Source of the DNA: Cyanobacteria bacterium CYA
Lineage (GTDB): Bacteria > Planctomycetota > Phycisphaerae > Phycisphaerales > UBA1924
NCBI GenBank assembly: GCA_008363215.1
Contig: RHKP01000006.1
Span: 1 to 64,000, forward strand
Direction of reading: 5' to 3'
Length of the DNA: 64,000 bases
The notes under the pieces were generated by a model. It saw only the letters and a program-made list of their open reading frames with translations. It was not told the origin of the DNA and did not search any database. Positions 1 through 8,613 of this stretch are shown one piece after another. Every line of letters begins with the position of its first letter. Positions within the stretch are counted from its first letter, which is position 1. A program made the position numbers and the translations under genes.

Positions 1-94
1 CTGCATCCGCTGGGAGAAGTCGACCAAGCTCTTCCAGGGCTTCCTTCATCTCAGCTGCGCCCTCCTGCTCCTCAGAGAGGTTCTGGGATAGGCT

Positions 95-1645
95 CTAGTG
101 AGCCTCGACGCCGATGCTGTAGAGAACGGCGTCTTTCGGCACGGCGGCGACCAGGTCGGCGGTGTGGCTGCGGGGGTGCAGTCTGTTGGAGGTCAGCAGG
201 TAGGTCAGGAGCAGGGATGACGAGAAGCCGATCGACACGACGCTTGCCCAGCGCAGGAATGGGGGCACACCGAAGGGGACCACCGCGTTCCGGAGTGGTG
301 CGAAGCGCAGTGTGAGCGCGGTGGCCACGACGATCGCGAGCAGATTCAGCGACAGGAGCATGTCAAGGTGGCGCTCGTGGACGTCGGCGGGGAGGAGGAT
401 TCGAGCGGTCAGGGCGCCGATGATCGCGGTGAACGAGCCTGCGAGGACCAGCACCCTCACACATCGTGCGCCGCAGCGCACGTGCAGGCGCTTGAACAGT
501 TTTCTGCTTCCAAGGGCCATGAGCAGGGCCGCGATTGGAAGGAGCGGGAGCAGGTAATGCAGGCGTTTGTCCTGCCCGAAGTTCAGGACCACGGCGCTGG
601 CGAGGAGAACGATCGCCATGGCGCGTGCGGCGAACGCGCGCCTGCTGCCGCGGTTGACAGCCGCCCGGAGCATCGGGACGAACAGGAAGACCCACGGGAG
701 AATGAGTACCCAGATGAGGTAGAAGTACGCGGGATTCTCCCAGGAATCCAACCCGAGCAGGAAGCGGGAGCCGAGCAACTGCGAGTTGGCCAGCGCGTCG
801 GCGCCGACGGCAATTCGGATCGCGATCCACCACCAGGACGCGAGAAATGCAACCACCAGCAGCCCGAGGACGGGGCGGAAGATCCTCCCGAGATTGCGAC
901 GAGACGGGGCGTGAAATGACAGAGCCAGTGCGAGGCTTGCGAGCATGATCGCCGGAATCTGAGGTCCCTTGGTCAGAACGGCCAACGCGACGAACACCCA
1001 ACCCAGCCAGGGCAGGTGTGAGTGCCCACCGCGTCGCCAGGCGGTGACGAAGCAGAGGAAGGCTGCGGCGCAGAAGGCAGCGTAGACCATCTCGGGGCGG
1101 GCGGAGTGAGAGTACTTCACGAAGCCGAACGTGCCGCAGAGGATGAGGCCGGCGTTGATCCCGACGGCGCGCGACCAGAGTTCGGAGCCGAGGAGCACGG
1201 TGATGAACATGAGCGCCACAGCGGCAAGCGCGGAGGGGATTCGTCCGTCGAGCGTGGCAGGGCGGTCGGCGCCGCGCAGTCGCGCACACGCGGCGGTGAG
1301 CCAGTAGTTCATCGGGGGCTTGGCCAGCCGCAGTCGGTCGTTGAAGTAGGGGACGAGGTAGTCTCCGCGTTCGTGCATTTCGACGGCCGTCTGTACGACG
1401 AAGATCTCGTGGAAGTCCATCTCCGTGGTTGTGAGCCCGAAGAAGGACGCATAGCAGGCGAGCGCCAGAACGAACAGGGCGTCACGGCGCAGCCAGAAGT
1501 TTCGGAATCGTTGCCAGCGGCCGGGCAGGCTGTTCGGGATGCGGCGCGTACTGTCGGCGCGAGCAGGGGCTTCGATTCGAGAGTCCGTCACCGACTGCCT
1601 CCTGCCGCACCGATTCGACGGACCTTTGCCCGGGAGAGTCGGCAT
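95..1645 (-). CDS. GT39-type membrane glycosyltransferase (ArnT/PMT-like)
   Basis: This 516-residue polytopic membrane protein resembles ArnT-like GT39 enzymes, which transfer a sugar from a polyprenyl-phosphate donor at the outer face of the inner membrane. It has a basic cytoplasmic N-terminus of about 50 residues, a first membrane segment near 55-72, then the acidic first-loop motif MDFHE (76-80), where the family carries its catalytic acidic residue, and KPPMNYW (109-115), a typical signature. About ten further hydrophobic segments follow. It stops with TAG at 95-97. The acceptor (lipid A, a glycan or a protein) cannot be told. No partner gene is visible at this window edge. Confidence 0.82.
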   Translation of the reverse strand: MPTLPGKGPSNRCGRRQSVTDSRIEAPARADSTRRIPNSLPGRWQRFRNFWLRRDALFVLALACYASFFGLTTTEMDFHEIFVVQTAVEMHERGDYLVPYFNDRLRLAKPPMNYWLTAACARLRGADRPATLDGRIPSALAAVALMFITVLLGSELWSRAVGINAGLILCGTFGFVKYSHSARPEMVYAAFCAAAFLCFVTAWRRGGHSHLPWLGWVFVALAVLTKGPQIPAIMLASLALALSFHAPSRRNLGRIFRPVLGLLVVAFLASWWWIAIRIAVGADALANSQLLGSRFLLGLDSWENPAYFYLIWVLILPWVFLFVPMLRAAVNRGSRRAFAARAMAIVLLASAVVLNFGQDKRLHYLLPLLPIAALLMALGSRKLFKRLHVRCGARCVRVLVLAGSFTAIIGALTARILLPADVHERHLDMLLSLNLLAIVVATALTLRFAPLRNAVVPFGVPPFLRWASVVSIGFSSSLLLTYLLTSNRLHPRSHTADLVAAVPKDAVLYSIGVEAH

Positions 1646-1704
1646 TCATCAGCGGCAAATGGAGCACATGATATAGGTGATCCGGACCCACTGCTATGTG
1701 TTTC

Positions 1705-2067
1705 TCATGCAGGCTCTTGCCCCTGTTTTCCTTCGATCGCGGCGATGAGGAATCCGGCGGCCAAGACGACCAACTCGTCACGTTCCGGGTCGTCGGCGAG
1801 GATGGAAACACTCATGTAAAGGGCGAGCCGATGGGCGAGGCGTCGGGCAGGGTGACGTCGGAGACGGCGCCGAAGTCGATGGAGCAGTGCAGTCACCTGT
1901 GGCTCGTCGGTGAACAGTTACAGGTCTTTGCGGAGGTTGAAGGCCTTCTGCCTGCGGCAAGCCACGATGGCGCCGGACCCGTCGAAGACGCGAAAGGCGG
2001 TGTCCATGAGTCTGAAGACCTGGCGGCGGATGACGGAGCGTTCGCCGGGTCGGACGTTCAGCGGCAT
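1705..2067 (-). pseudogene. Decayed LURP-one/phospholipid-scramblase-like gene
   Basis: A start at 2067 opens a frame reading MPLNVRPGERSVIRRQVF and then FRVFDGSGAIVACRRQKAFN, the typical beginning of LURP-one-related (Tubby C-like) domains. It ends at TAA 1918-1920 after RKDL. The same frame resumes with LFTDEPQVTALL, the next strand of the domain. The following family-like stretch SIDFGAVSDVTLPDASPIGS lies in another frame, and the usual C-terminal helix (DELVVLAAGFLIAAIEGKQ) is back in the first frame, ending at 1705. At least one nonsense codon, frameshifts and an internal deletion are therefore needed to explain it. The gene sits downstream of tsf, beyond the tsf terminator. Identity rests on my memory of the family pattern. 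Confidence 0.5.
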
Positions 2068-2100
2068 CGGCCGCGCCGTCGGGCGGTTGATCGAGTGGGG

Positions 2101-2133
2101 AAAAAAGCAGCGGGCGGAACCGTGGTTCCGCCC
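2101..2133 (-). terminator. Intrinsic terminator after tsf
   Basis: On the minus strand a 9-bp perfect stem (GGGCGGAAC / GTTCCGCCC, 4-nt loop) is followed by a short spacer and six T residues. It lies about 30 nt beyond the tsf stop codon and ends the rpsB-tsf unit. Confidence 0.85.
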
Positions 2134-2164
2134 GTCGAGTGTGTCGATTCGGAGGTCGGGTTGG

Positions 2165-2986
2165 TCAGTCGTGCGCTTCGCCGACTTCCCAGCGGAGGAA
2201 GGCGATGATGCTGGCGTCGCCGACGACGCCGGCGACGGTCTTGGTGGGGTCCATGATGAAGGGCTGCTCAAGCAGGGCGATTTCAGAGAAGAACTTCTTC
2301 ATGCCGCCCTCGACCATCTTCTCGGCGATTTCCTTGGGCTTGCCGCTCTCCATGGCCTGCTCGATGCGGAAGCGGCGTTCCTTTTCGACAATGTTGGCGG
2401 GGATGTCGTTGGCGGAGATGCCGGCCGGGCGCGGGACGGCGGCGGTGATGTGCATGCACACCTGGCGAAGGGTTTCGTCGCTGATGGAGCCTTCGGCCTG
2501 GATGAGCACGCCGGTCTTGCCGTCGTGGTGGACGTACTGCCCGTAGGCGGTAGTGCCGGTCTGGCCGATCAGTTTGTGGGCGCGCCCGAGCGAGATGTTT
2601 TCGCCGGTGGAGATGCGCAGATCGTCGACGATGGCGGTCATGGCGGCGGTGGTGGCGACGGCGCCGGCGCCGGGAGCCTGGAGGGCCAGGTCGGCGAGTT
2701 TCTTGGTGGCCGCGACGAACTTCTCATTTTTGGCGGTGAAGTCGGTCTCGGCGCGGAGCTCGACGATGGAGGCGGTGCCGGAGGCGATATTGACGGCGAT
2801 GCCGATGCGTCCTTCGCCGGCGGCGCGATCGACGCGTTTGTCCATCTTGCCCTTGAGTTGCTTGCGGAGCAGTTCCTCGGCCGCCTCCATGTTGCCGTTG
2901 GTTTCTTCCAGGGCCTTTTTGCAGGCCATCATGGGCAGACCGGTCTGGTTCCGCAGGGTCATCACGTCTTTGGGATTGATGGACAT
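2165..2986 (-). CDS. tsf: Elongation factor Ts
   Basis: EF-Ts, 273 residues, the nucleotide exchange factor that recycles EF-Tu-GDP. The N-terminal UBA-like domain (residues 5-45, TGLPMMACKKALEE) is followed by the diagnostic TDFTAKN motif at 81-87, whose Asp-Phe pair pushes into EF-Tu. The core and C-terminal parts are complete for the family. It follows rpsB on the same strand with a 107-nt gap and ends just before a strong terminator, the classic rpsB-tsf arrangement. The start ATG at 2986 gives the canonical N-terminus. Confidence 0.97.
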   Translation of the reverse strand: MSINPKDVMTLRNQTGLPMMACKKALEETNGNMEAAEELLRKQLKGKMDKRVDRAAGEGRIGIAVNIASGTASIVELRAETDFTAKNEKFVAATKKLADLALQAPGAGAVATTAAMTAIVDDLRISTGENISLGRAHKLIGQTGTTAYGQYVHHDGKTGVLIQAEGSISDETLRQVCMHITAAVPRPAGISANDIPANIVEKERRFRIEQAMESGKPKEIAEKMVEGGMKKFFSEIALLEQPFIMDPTKTVAGVVGDASIIAFLRWEVGEAHD

Positions 2987-3093
2987 CGGGAGATCTCCGT
3001 GGGTCTTCGGTCGGTGGGATGAACGTCGGGAACCGTGGCGATTGCCTGACGTCTCCCGGAGCGGTCAATCAGATTGGAGAGAGCCAGGCTGTT

Positions 3094-3945
3094 TCAGGAC
3101 TCAGCCGAAGCGGGTGTGGCGCGGCGCTCGGGCTCGGGTGCGGCGCTGGCCGAGGCCTCACCGCGGAAGCGGGAGCGGCTGCTGCGGCGCTGCGGGGCGG
3201 CCTGTCCTTCGGCGGTTTCGCCCGATTCGGCTTCGGACGCGACCTCGGATACGGCCCGGGCCTGCTTGCCCTCCGAAATGGCTTTGCACAACTCGCGGAC
3301 GATGACATCGATGGAGCGCATCGAGTCGTCGTTGCCGGGGATCGGGATGTCGGCCAGTTCGGGATCTCCGTCGGTGTCGATCAGGCAGATGGTGGGAATG
3401 CCGAGTTTGCGGGCCTCGCGGACGGCGGTCTGCTCGCGTCCGGCGTCGATGATGATGAGGGCGCCGGGGAGTTTGTGCATGTTGCGGATGCCGTCGAGGT
3501 TGCGCTTGATCTTGCGCATCTCGCGGCGCAACTGGCTTTCCATCTTCTTGGAGTAACTCTGGAAGTTGTCCTTGGCCTCGATGGCTTCGAGTTCTTCGAG
3601 CCTCTTGAGGCGTGAGCGGATGGTGCGGAAGTTGGTCAGCGTTCCACCCAGCCAGCGTTCGGTGACGAAGTGCATTTTGACGTCGGCGACGCGCTGCTCA
3701 ATGACCGACTTGGCCTGACGCTTGGTGCCGATGAAGCACACGTCCTTACCCTCGGCCACGCAGCGGGTGACGTAGCGCTTGGCCAGAAGGAGCCCCTTGA
3801 CGGTCTCCTTGATGTCGATGATGTGGATGCCGTTGCGTTTGCCGTAGATATACGGCTGCATCTTGGGGTTCCACCCGCTGGCGCGCTGCCCGAAGTGGAT
3901 ACCGGCTTCGATGAGATCCTGGACGAGGGAAGGAGCGTTGGACAT
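3094..3945 (-). CDS. rpsB: 30S ribosomal protein S2
   Basis: S2, 283 residues, binds the 30S head and platform and is needed for S1 docking. The family core spans residues 6-225 with LIEAGIHFGQRASGWNPKM, RWLGGTLTNFRTI and GIPTICLIDTDGDPELADIPIPGNDD. The last roughly 55 residues are an Arg/Ala/Glu/Ser-rich, probably disordered tail that ordinary bacterial S2 lacks. It is first in the rpsB-tsf operon, with a predicted promoter about 185 nt upstream and a leader of about 175 nt. Confidence 0.97.
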   Translation of the reverse strand: MSNAPSLVQDLIEAGIHFGQRASGWNPKMQPYIYGKRNGIHIIDIKETVKGLLLAKRYVTRCVAEGKDVCFIGTKRQAKSVIEQRVADVKMHFVTERWLGGTLTNFRTIRSRLKRLEELEAIEAKDNFQSYSKKMESQLRREMRKIKRNLDGIRNMHKLPGALIIIDAGREQTAVREARKLGIPTICLIDTDGDPELADIPIPGNDDSMRSIDVIVRELCKAISEGKQARAVSEVASEAESGETAEGQAAPQRRSSRSRFRGEASASAAPEPERRATPASAES

Positions 3946-4099
3946 GGCAGAGTTCCTGGCAGCGACACCGGCGACGAGCGGTCAGGAGACGCCCGGGAGC
4001 GTACACGCGGCGCGAGAGGGCGCTTCGATGGATCACCGCCCCCCGATGGGGTGGTGACTTGACAAAGTGGGAACTGGAGGTCGATCCCAAACGACCCCA

Positions 4100-4123
4100 C
4101 CCGGTCCCCCGACCTGGACCGGG
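4100..4123 (-). promoter_or_regulatory. Hairpin at the 5' end of the rpsB leader
   Basis: A perfect 8-bp inverted repeat (CCCGGTCC / GGACCGGG) with an 8-nt loop begins at the predicted rpsB transcription start. It could be a 5' stabilising stem or part of a translational control leader, since rpsB is autoregulated in other bacteria. No S2-binding motif was recognised. Confidence 0.4.
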
Positions 4124-4128
4124 AGAAG

Positions 4129-4158
4129 AGTATAGAGAGGCCCGCGGGGGCCGGGCAA
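4129..4158 (-). promoter_or_regulatory. Predicted sigma70-type promoter of rpsB-tsf
   Basis: On the minus strand TTGCCC (4158-4153) and TATACT (4134-4129) are 18 bp apart. Transcription would begin near 4122 and give an rpsB leader of about 175 nt. Confidence 0.6.
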
Positions 4159-4177
4159 GGTGCTTTCGCACGGTTCC

Positions 4178-4197
4178 TGTGGAGTTTTGCCTCCACA
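4178..4197. repeat. Perfect inverted repeat between rpsB and the pilus operon
   Basis: TGTGGAG, 6-nt loop, CTCCACA. It lies upstream of the rpsB -35 element and of the PilZ gene promoter. There is no T-run on either side, so it is not a terminator. It could be an operator for the divergent region. Confidence 0.35.
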
Positions 4198-4248
4198 ATC
4201 GGCGAGTCTGGAGCGAGAATCTCACGCGCTTTCGGGAAAAGGAGTCGA

Positions 4249-4277
4249 TTGTCAGGCTTAGGGAGACGACCTACGGA
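4249..4277 (+). promoter_or_regulatory. Candidate promoter of the pilus/secretion operon
   Basis: TTGTCA (4249-4254) and TACGGA (4272-4277) are 17 bp apart, about 40 nt upstream of the PilZ start codon. The -10 match is imperfect. Confidence 0.35.
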
Positions 4278-4315
4278 ACCGAGGCGTCACGCCGGGTCTC
4301 TGGGGGGTCATCCTC

Positions 4316-4723
4316 ATGTCGGTAGAGAAAGACTTGATGGTGAGACGGCATGAGAGGCACGAACTCGTGCTTCCGGCCATCCTCTCGGTGGCGCCTGAGC
4401 ACCAATCGCTGGTGCGGTTCAACCCGTCGATCTGCGAGCGGGATGGGTGGGTTCCGGCGACGCTGACGGACATTTCGCCGGGCGGGCTGGGGCTGATCAC
4501 CCACGTCTTTATTCCGCGGATGAGCCTGGTACGGGTCCGCATCATGCGCGGCGAAGGCGAACGACAGGTACTGGATGTGAAGGTGCGGTTGCAGCGGGTG
4601 TGCATGACCGACCGGCGTCCGGCCTACCTGCTGGGGACTGCGTTCTTTGAACTGAGCGACGAGCAGAGGAGCGTGGTCCAGGCGATCACGGCGGAACTGG
4701 ACGGCGTGCAGAAGTCGGCCTGA
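4316..4723 (+). CDS. PilZ-domain protein
   Basis: A 135-residue single-domain PilZ protein. It has the N-terminal arginine motif (RRHERHE, residues 10-16, an RxxxR pattern) and the second motif TDISPGGLGL (about 52-61, D/NxSxxG), the two elements that bind cyclic di-GMP. It is first in the operon, 14 nt before the PilB-like ATPase, so it may couple c-di-GMP levels to pilus or secretion activity. Start ATG 4316 follows a G-rich stretch; ATG 4337 is an alternative that still keeps the arginine motif. Confidence 0.8.
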   Translation: MSVEKDLMVRRHERHELVLPAILSVAPEHQSLVRFNPSICERDGWVPATLTDISPGGLGLITHVFIPRMSLVRVRIMRGEGERQVLDVKVRLQRVCMTDRRPAYLLGTAFFELSDEQRSVVQAITAELDGVQKSA

Positions 4724-4737
4724 GACGGGGGGCGTCG

Positions 4738-6417
4738 ATGATCGACGGTTCTGATTTCATTGTGCAGGTGCTGGTCGACGAAGGTGACTTGAGCGGCGAG
4801 CAGTACGAGAGATCGCGCGAGCATGCGCGTGAGAACGGCACCGACCTGGCCGAATCGGCGATCACGCTCGGGTTCGTGGACTCGCGGCAGGTGGCGATGG
4901 CCAAGGCGAAGGTGTGTGAGTATGCGTTCGTCGACCTGGCGCACCTGGACGTGAACATCCGCAACTCAGAACTGCTGCCCAAGCGGACGGCCGAGAGCCT
5001 GGGCGTGTTCCCGCTGTTCGTGCTGGAAGGCGTGGCGACGGTTGCGATGGACGACCCGATGGACCTTCGGGCGATCGATCAGATCCGCCAGCAGTTGCAC
5101 TGCGACGTGGATCCGGTGATCTGCGACCGGGCGCAACTGGACCGTCTGATCAAGCGGGCATACTCGCTGTATCGGACGGGCGATGACGCGCTGCCGACCG
5201 AGGAGGCGGCCAGCGCGGGGTTTGCGCTGTCGGATGAGCCGAACGTGGTGGCGGTGAATCAGTTGGTCATCACGGCGATCGAGGCGGGGGCGAGCGACCT
5301 GCACCTGAACCCGGACGAGCAGGAACTGCGGGTGAGGCTTCGGATCGACGGAGTGCTCCAGCCGCGGGACGACATGCCGCTGGCGGCACACGCGGGGATT
5401 GTGCAGAGACTCAAGGTGATGGGCAAACTCGATCTGACGCAGTCGCGGCGCCCGCAGGACGGGAAGTTCCGCTTCACACACGGATCGCAGACGGTCGATG
5501 TGCGTTTGAGCGTGGTGCCGACGGTGCACGGGGAGAACATCGTGTGCCGCCTGCTGCGGCCGACGGCGGCGATCACGAAGTTGTCCGAACTGGGCATGGC
5601 CCAGGGCGTGCATGAGCGGTTTGAGCAGTTGATCAAGCGTCCGCACGGCATGCTGCTGGTGACGGGTCCGACGGGCAGCGGCAAGACGACGACGCTGTAC
5701 ACGGCGCTGTCGACGATCAACACGCCCGGGCGGAACATCATGACGATCGAGGATCCGGTGGAGATCCGCCTGCCGCTGCTGCGACAGGTTCAGGTGAACC
5801 CGGAGATCGGGCTGACGTTCGCGGCGGCGCTGCGGTCGATGCTGCGTCAGGATCCGGACGTGATCCTGGTGGGCGAGATCCGCGACGAGGAGACGGGGCG
5901 GATCGCGGTGCAGGCGTCGATGACCGGGCACCTGGTGCTGTCGACGCTGCACACCAATGACGCGGTGGGTGCGGTGACGAGGTTGCGTGATTTCGGGATT
6001 CCGATCTACGCGATCAACTCGGGCATTCTGGGCGTGCTGGCGCAGCGGTTGGTGCGGTGCGTGTGCCCGGAATGTGCTGAGCCGTGGGAGCCGGACGCCG
6101 AGCGGTTGCGGGCGCTGGGCGGGCCGGGGGCCACGGGGCTGTTCCGGCGCGGGCTGGGCTGCACGCGGTGCATGAACACGGGATACCGCGGGCGTCTGGG
6201 AGTGCACGAGTTGCTGTGCATGTCGACGCGGCTACGGATGCTGGTCGAGCAGGGGGCGCCGGAGGTGGAGTTGTCGGAGACGGCGCGGCAGGAGGGGCTG
6301 GTGCCGCTGGCGGTGGACGGACTTCACAAGGCGATGATGGGGCTGACCACGCTGGAAGAGGTCGAGAGGTTGCAGGCGACGATCGATCTTTCACCGGGGA
6401 TGAGGCTTTCGGCATGA
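4738..6417 (+). CDS. pilB: PilB/GspE-family assembly ATPase
   Basis: A 559-residue cytoplasmic hexameric ATPase that drives pilus or pseudopilus polymerisation. The N-terminal MshEN/GspE-N-like region covers about 1-150. The catalytic domain has Walker A GPTGSGKTT (310-318), Walker B within DPDVILVGEIRD (372-383) and the His box STLHTNDA. A tetracysteine zinc site typical of GspE/PilB is present (C443-x2-C446 and C475-x2-C478). It overlaps pilC by 4 nt. PilT is not in the window, so sequence alone does not separate an extending pilus from a type II secretion role. Confidence 0.93.
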   Translation: MIDGSDFIVQVLVDEGDLSGEQYERSREHARENGTDLAESAITLGFVDSRQVAMAKAKVCEYAFVDLAHLDVNIRNSELLPKRTAESLGVFPLFVLEGVATVAMDDPMDLRAIDQIRQQLHCDVDPVICDRAQLDRLIKRAYSLYRTGDDALPTEEAASAGFALSDEPNVVAVNQLVITAIEAGASDLHLNPDEQELRVRLRIDGVLQPRDDMPLAAHAGIVQRLKVMGKLDLTQSRRPQDGKFRFTHGSQTVDVRLSVVPTVHGENIVCRLLRPTAAITKLSELGMAQGVHERFEQLIKRPHGMLLVTGPTGSGKTTTLYTALSTINTPGRNIMTIEDPVEIRLPLLRQVQVNPEIGLTFAAALRSMLRQDPDVILVGEIRDEETGRIAVQASMTGHLVLSTLHTNDAVGAVTRLRDFGIPIYAINSGILGVLAQRLVRCVCPECAEPWEPDAERLRALGGPGATGLFRRGLGCTRCMNTGYRGRLGVHELLCMSTRLRMLVEQGAPEVELSETARQEGLVPLAVDGLHKAMMGLTTLEEVERLQATIDLSPGMRLSA

Positions 6418-7613
6418 GCACGACCTTCCGGTATGTGGCGGTGGATCCTCGCGGTCGGCGCGTGCGCGGGAAGACGGCCGCGGTGGACGCACAGGATGCG
6501 TATCGGCGCATCGCATCGGGAGGGATGACGCCGGTGCGGGTGCGTCAGGTGGTGGGGCGGAATCTGCGGGTGGGGCGTCCGATCAGCCGGGGCGAACTTG
6601 CGGCGATGACGCGGGAGTTGTCGGTGCTGGTGCAGGCGAGAATGCCGCTGGCGACCGGGCTTGCGATCATGGCGCAGAACGAGCGGAACGCCAACCTGGC
6701 GAGACTGCTGCGTGAGTTGTCGGGGAACATCGAGGCGGGCTCGCGCATCAGTGATGCCATTGAGCAGCGGCGCGAGGTGTTCGGCGACGTGTACGTGGCG
6801 ACGATGCGTGCGGCGGAAAGTTCAGGGATGTTGGCTGAGATCACGGCGCACCTGGCGGACATGCTCGACGGGGAGGTTGGGATGCAGCAGCGGCTGCGTC
6901 GGGCGGCGACGTATCCGGTGATCGTGATGGCGGTGGTGTCGGCGGCGCTGTTCGTGATCGTGGGGTTCGTAGTGCCTCGGTTTGCGGCCACGTACGCCTC
7001 GTCGGGAGTCGACCTGCCGTTGGCGACGCGCGTGGTGCAGGCGGTGGGGGCGTCGTTGCGGACGTGGTGGTGGGTGTACCTGGGCGCGGGGGGCGTAGGT
7101 CTGACGGCGCTGCTCCAGGCGTGGAACACGGGCACCGGGCGTCTGCGGATCGAGGGGGTGCTGGCGCGCACGCCGTACGTCGGGCGACTGCTGTCGGCGG
7201 TGTCGGCCAGCCGCTTCTGCCGGGTGCTGTCGATCAGTTCGAGCGCGGGGCTGGACCTGATTGAATCGGTGGAGATGAGCGCGGCGGCGTCGGGTTCGCA
7301 CCGGGTGCAGACGGAGATGCATCGGCTGGCGGGCAAGTTGCGCGGGGGAAGTTCGCTGTCCGAGGTGCTGCTGGCGTGCACGACGCTGCCGCCGTTTGCG
7401 CGACGGCTGCTCGGATCGTGCAAGGACTCGAACGACGTGACGCAGACTTCGGAGGTGATTTCGACGCACTTTGACCGCGAGGGTCGGCACCTGGCCGAGT
7501 CAGTCAGTTCGGTGATCGAGCCGCTCATGACGGTGATGCTGGCATTCATCGTGCTGGTGGTGGCTTTGTCGGTGTTCCTGCCGATGTGGCAACTGGTGGG
7601 GCTGAACAAATGA
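6414..7613 (+). CDS. pilC: PilC/GspF inner-membrane platform protein
   Basis: A 399-residue polytopic platform protein on which the ATPase acts. It has an N-terminal cytoplasmic region, then two T2SSF repeats (about 60-185 and 265-390), each ending in hydrophobic segments, including VIVMAVVSAALFVIVGFVVP and a C-terminal one ending in FLPMWQLV. ATG 6414 overlaps the pilB stop codon (ATGA). The stop codon overlaps the next gene in the same way. Confidence 0.92.
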   Translation: MSTTFRYVAVDPRGRRVRGKTAAVDAQDAYRRIASGGMTPVRVRQVVGRNLRVGRPISRGELAAMTRELSVLVQARMPLATGLAIMAQNERNANLARLLRELSGNIEAGSRISDAIEQRREVFGDVYVATMRAAESSGMLAEITAHLADMLDGEVGMQQRLRRAATYPVIVMAVVSAALFVIVGFVVPRFAATYASSGVDLPLATRVVQAVGASLRTWWWVYLGAGGVGLTALLQAWNTGTGRLRIEGVLARTPYVGRLLSAVSASRFCRVLSISSSAGLDLIESVEMSAAASGSHRVQTEMHRLAGKLRGGSSLSEVLLACTTLPPFARRLLGSCKDSNDVTQTSEVISTHFDREGRHLAESVSSVIEPLMTVMLAFIVLVVALSVFLPMWQLVGLNK

Positions 7614-8089
7614 GATGGATGAAGGCCGGGGAAAGGGCGTTCACGCTGGTGGAGGTGCTGATCGTAGTGATCATCATCGGAGTTCTGGCGGCGGTGGTCG
7701 TGCCGCGGTTTGCCGGCGCGACCGACGAGGCACGAACCTCGTCGCTTCAGAGCGTGCTGGGCGGGGTGCGATCGTCGATCGCCTCGTTTCGCACGCGGGC
7801 GGTGATCGCCGGAGAGGATCCGTTCCCGACGCTGGGCGAACTGACCACCACGGGCAGCGTGCTCCAGAACGAGGTGCCCGCCAACCCGTTCACCGGCGTG
7901 AGCGGGGTGCAGTCGGTGTCGCTGGCGCAGGCGCAGTCGCGGGCCGTGGTGAACGAGAACGCGGCCGGCTGGAACTATGCGGTGGACAACGAGAGTTCGC
8001 CGCCGGTGGCGATCTTCTACGCCAACTGCGACAACGCGAGCAGCGTGGAAGACAGCGAAGGCAACGCGGTGACGGCCAACGAGTTATGA
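7610..8089 (+). CDS. Major pseudopilin (GspG/PilA-like)
   Basis: A 159-residue type IV pilin-like protein. A short basic leader (MRWMKAGERA) precedes FTLVEVLIVVIIIGVLAAVV, with the invariant Glu at mature position 5. The residue before the cleavage site is Ala rather than the usual Gly, which prepilin peptidases tolerate less well but do accept. The globular part is short and GspG-like. The start overlaps the pilC stop (ATGAGATGG). As the first and most typical pilin of the set it is the likely major subunit. Confidence 0.83.
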   Translation: MRWMKAGERAFTLVEVLIVVIIIGVLAAVVVPRFAGATDEARTSSLQSVLGGVRSSIASFRTRAVIAGEDPFPTLGELTTTGSVLQNEVPANPFTGVSGVQSVSLAQAQSRAVVNENAAGWNYAVDNESSPPVAIFYANCDNASSVEDSEGNAVTANEL

Positions 8090-8613
8090 GCAACGGGCGG
8101 TCCAACCAGCGCGGCGCGTTCACCATCCTGGAACTGATGGTGGTGGTGCTGATCGTTGCGATCCTGTCGGCGTCGGCGATTCCGGCGTTTGAGCAGGTGC
8201 GTGTGTGTCGCCAGGCCGCGGCGCGCGGCGAGGTGGTTTCGCTGCTGCGCAGCGCACGGGCTCACGCGATGACGCTGGGTGATCCGTGCGGGCTGGAGAT
8301 CGACGCGGACGGGGGGCGATGCGCGCTGCTGACCATCGCGCCGGGGGGAGAGCCGCAGCCGCTGCTCGATGCGCTGGGCTCGGCCGACGAGGTCATCGAG
8401 TTGGGCGTGGCGTATCCCGGGGCGACGGTGGGCTCGCTGACGCTGCCGGACGGGTCGAGCGGATCAGGCGTGATCTGGTTCTCGAACACCGGCACTCCGG
8501 AACTGCACGAGGAAGACGGGGAGTATGCCGGACCGGCGACGCACGACGCGGAGATCGTCATCGGGGATACCGACGCGGTGGTGGTGCAGCGCAACACGGG
8601 GCAGATCGAATGA
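8086..8613 (+). CDS. Minor pseudopilin (GspH-like)
   Basis: A 175-residue prepilin with leader MSNGRSNQRGA and core FTILELMVVVLIVAILSASA; the Glu at +5 is present and the cleavage-site residue is again Ala. The C-terminal domain has two early cysteines (DPCGLEI and GGRCALL) and a beta-rich pattern like GspH. It overlaps the previous gene by 4 nt. Assignment to GspH rests on order and general pattern. Confidence 0.72.
   Translation: MSNGRSNQRGAFTILELMVVVLIVAILSASAIPAFEQVRVCRQAAARGEVVSLLRSARAHAMTLGDPCGLEIDADGGRCALLTIAPGGEPQPLLDALGSADEVIELGVAYPGATVGSLTLPDGSSGSGVIWFSNTGTPELHEEDGEYAGPATHDAEIVIGDTDAVVVQRNTGQIE

Larger units (their letters stand above)
3946..4315. other. Divergent intergenic region rpsB / PilZ gene
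   Basis: 370 nt without a convincing gene. It holds the rpsB promoter and leader hairpin, the 4178-4197 inverted repeat and a candidate promoter for the pilus operon. The short plus-strand open frames here have no recognisable sequence. Confidence 0.6.

Noticed and set aside
1..97. The frame of the GT39 gene stays open on the minus strand beyond its TAG stop to the window edge, with a possible start reading MKEALEELGRLLPADA.
   Set aside because: Only about 30 codons are visible. It may be the start of another gene or chance; there is no evidence for read-through.
1910..3022. A 370-residue plus-strand frame opposite tsf.
   Set aside because: It is antisense to a certain gene, is full of Gly/Asp repeats typical of shadow frames in GC-rich DNA, and resembles nothing.
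4178..4197. Inverted repeat read as a terminator.
   Set aside because: No T-run follows it on either strand, and it lies between divergent genes, where a terminator is not expected.
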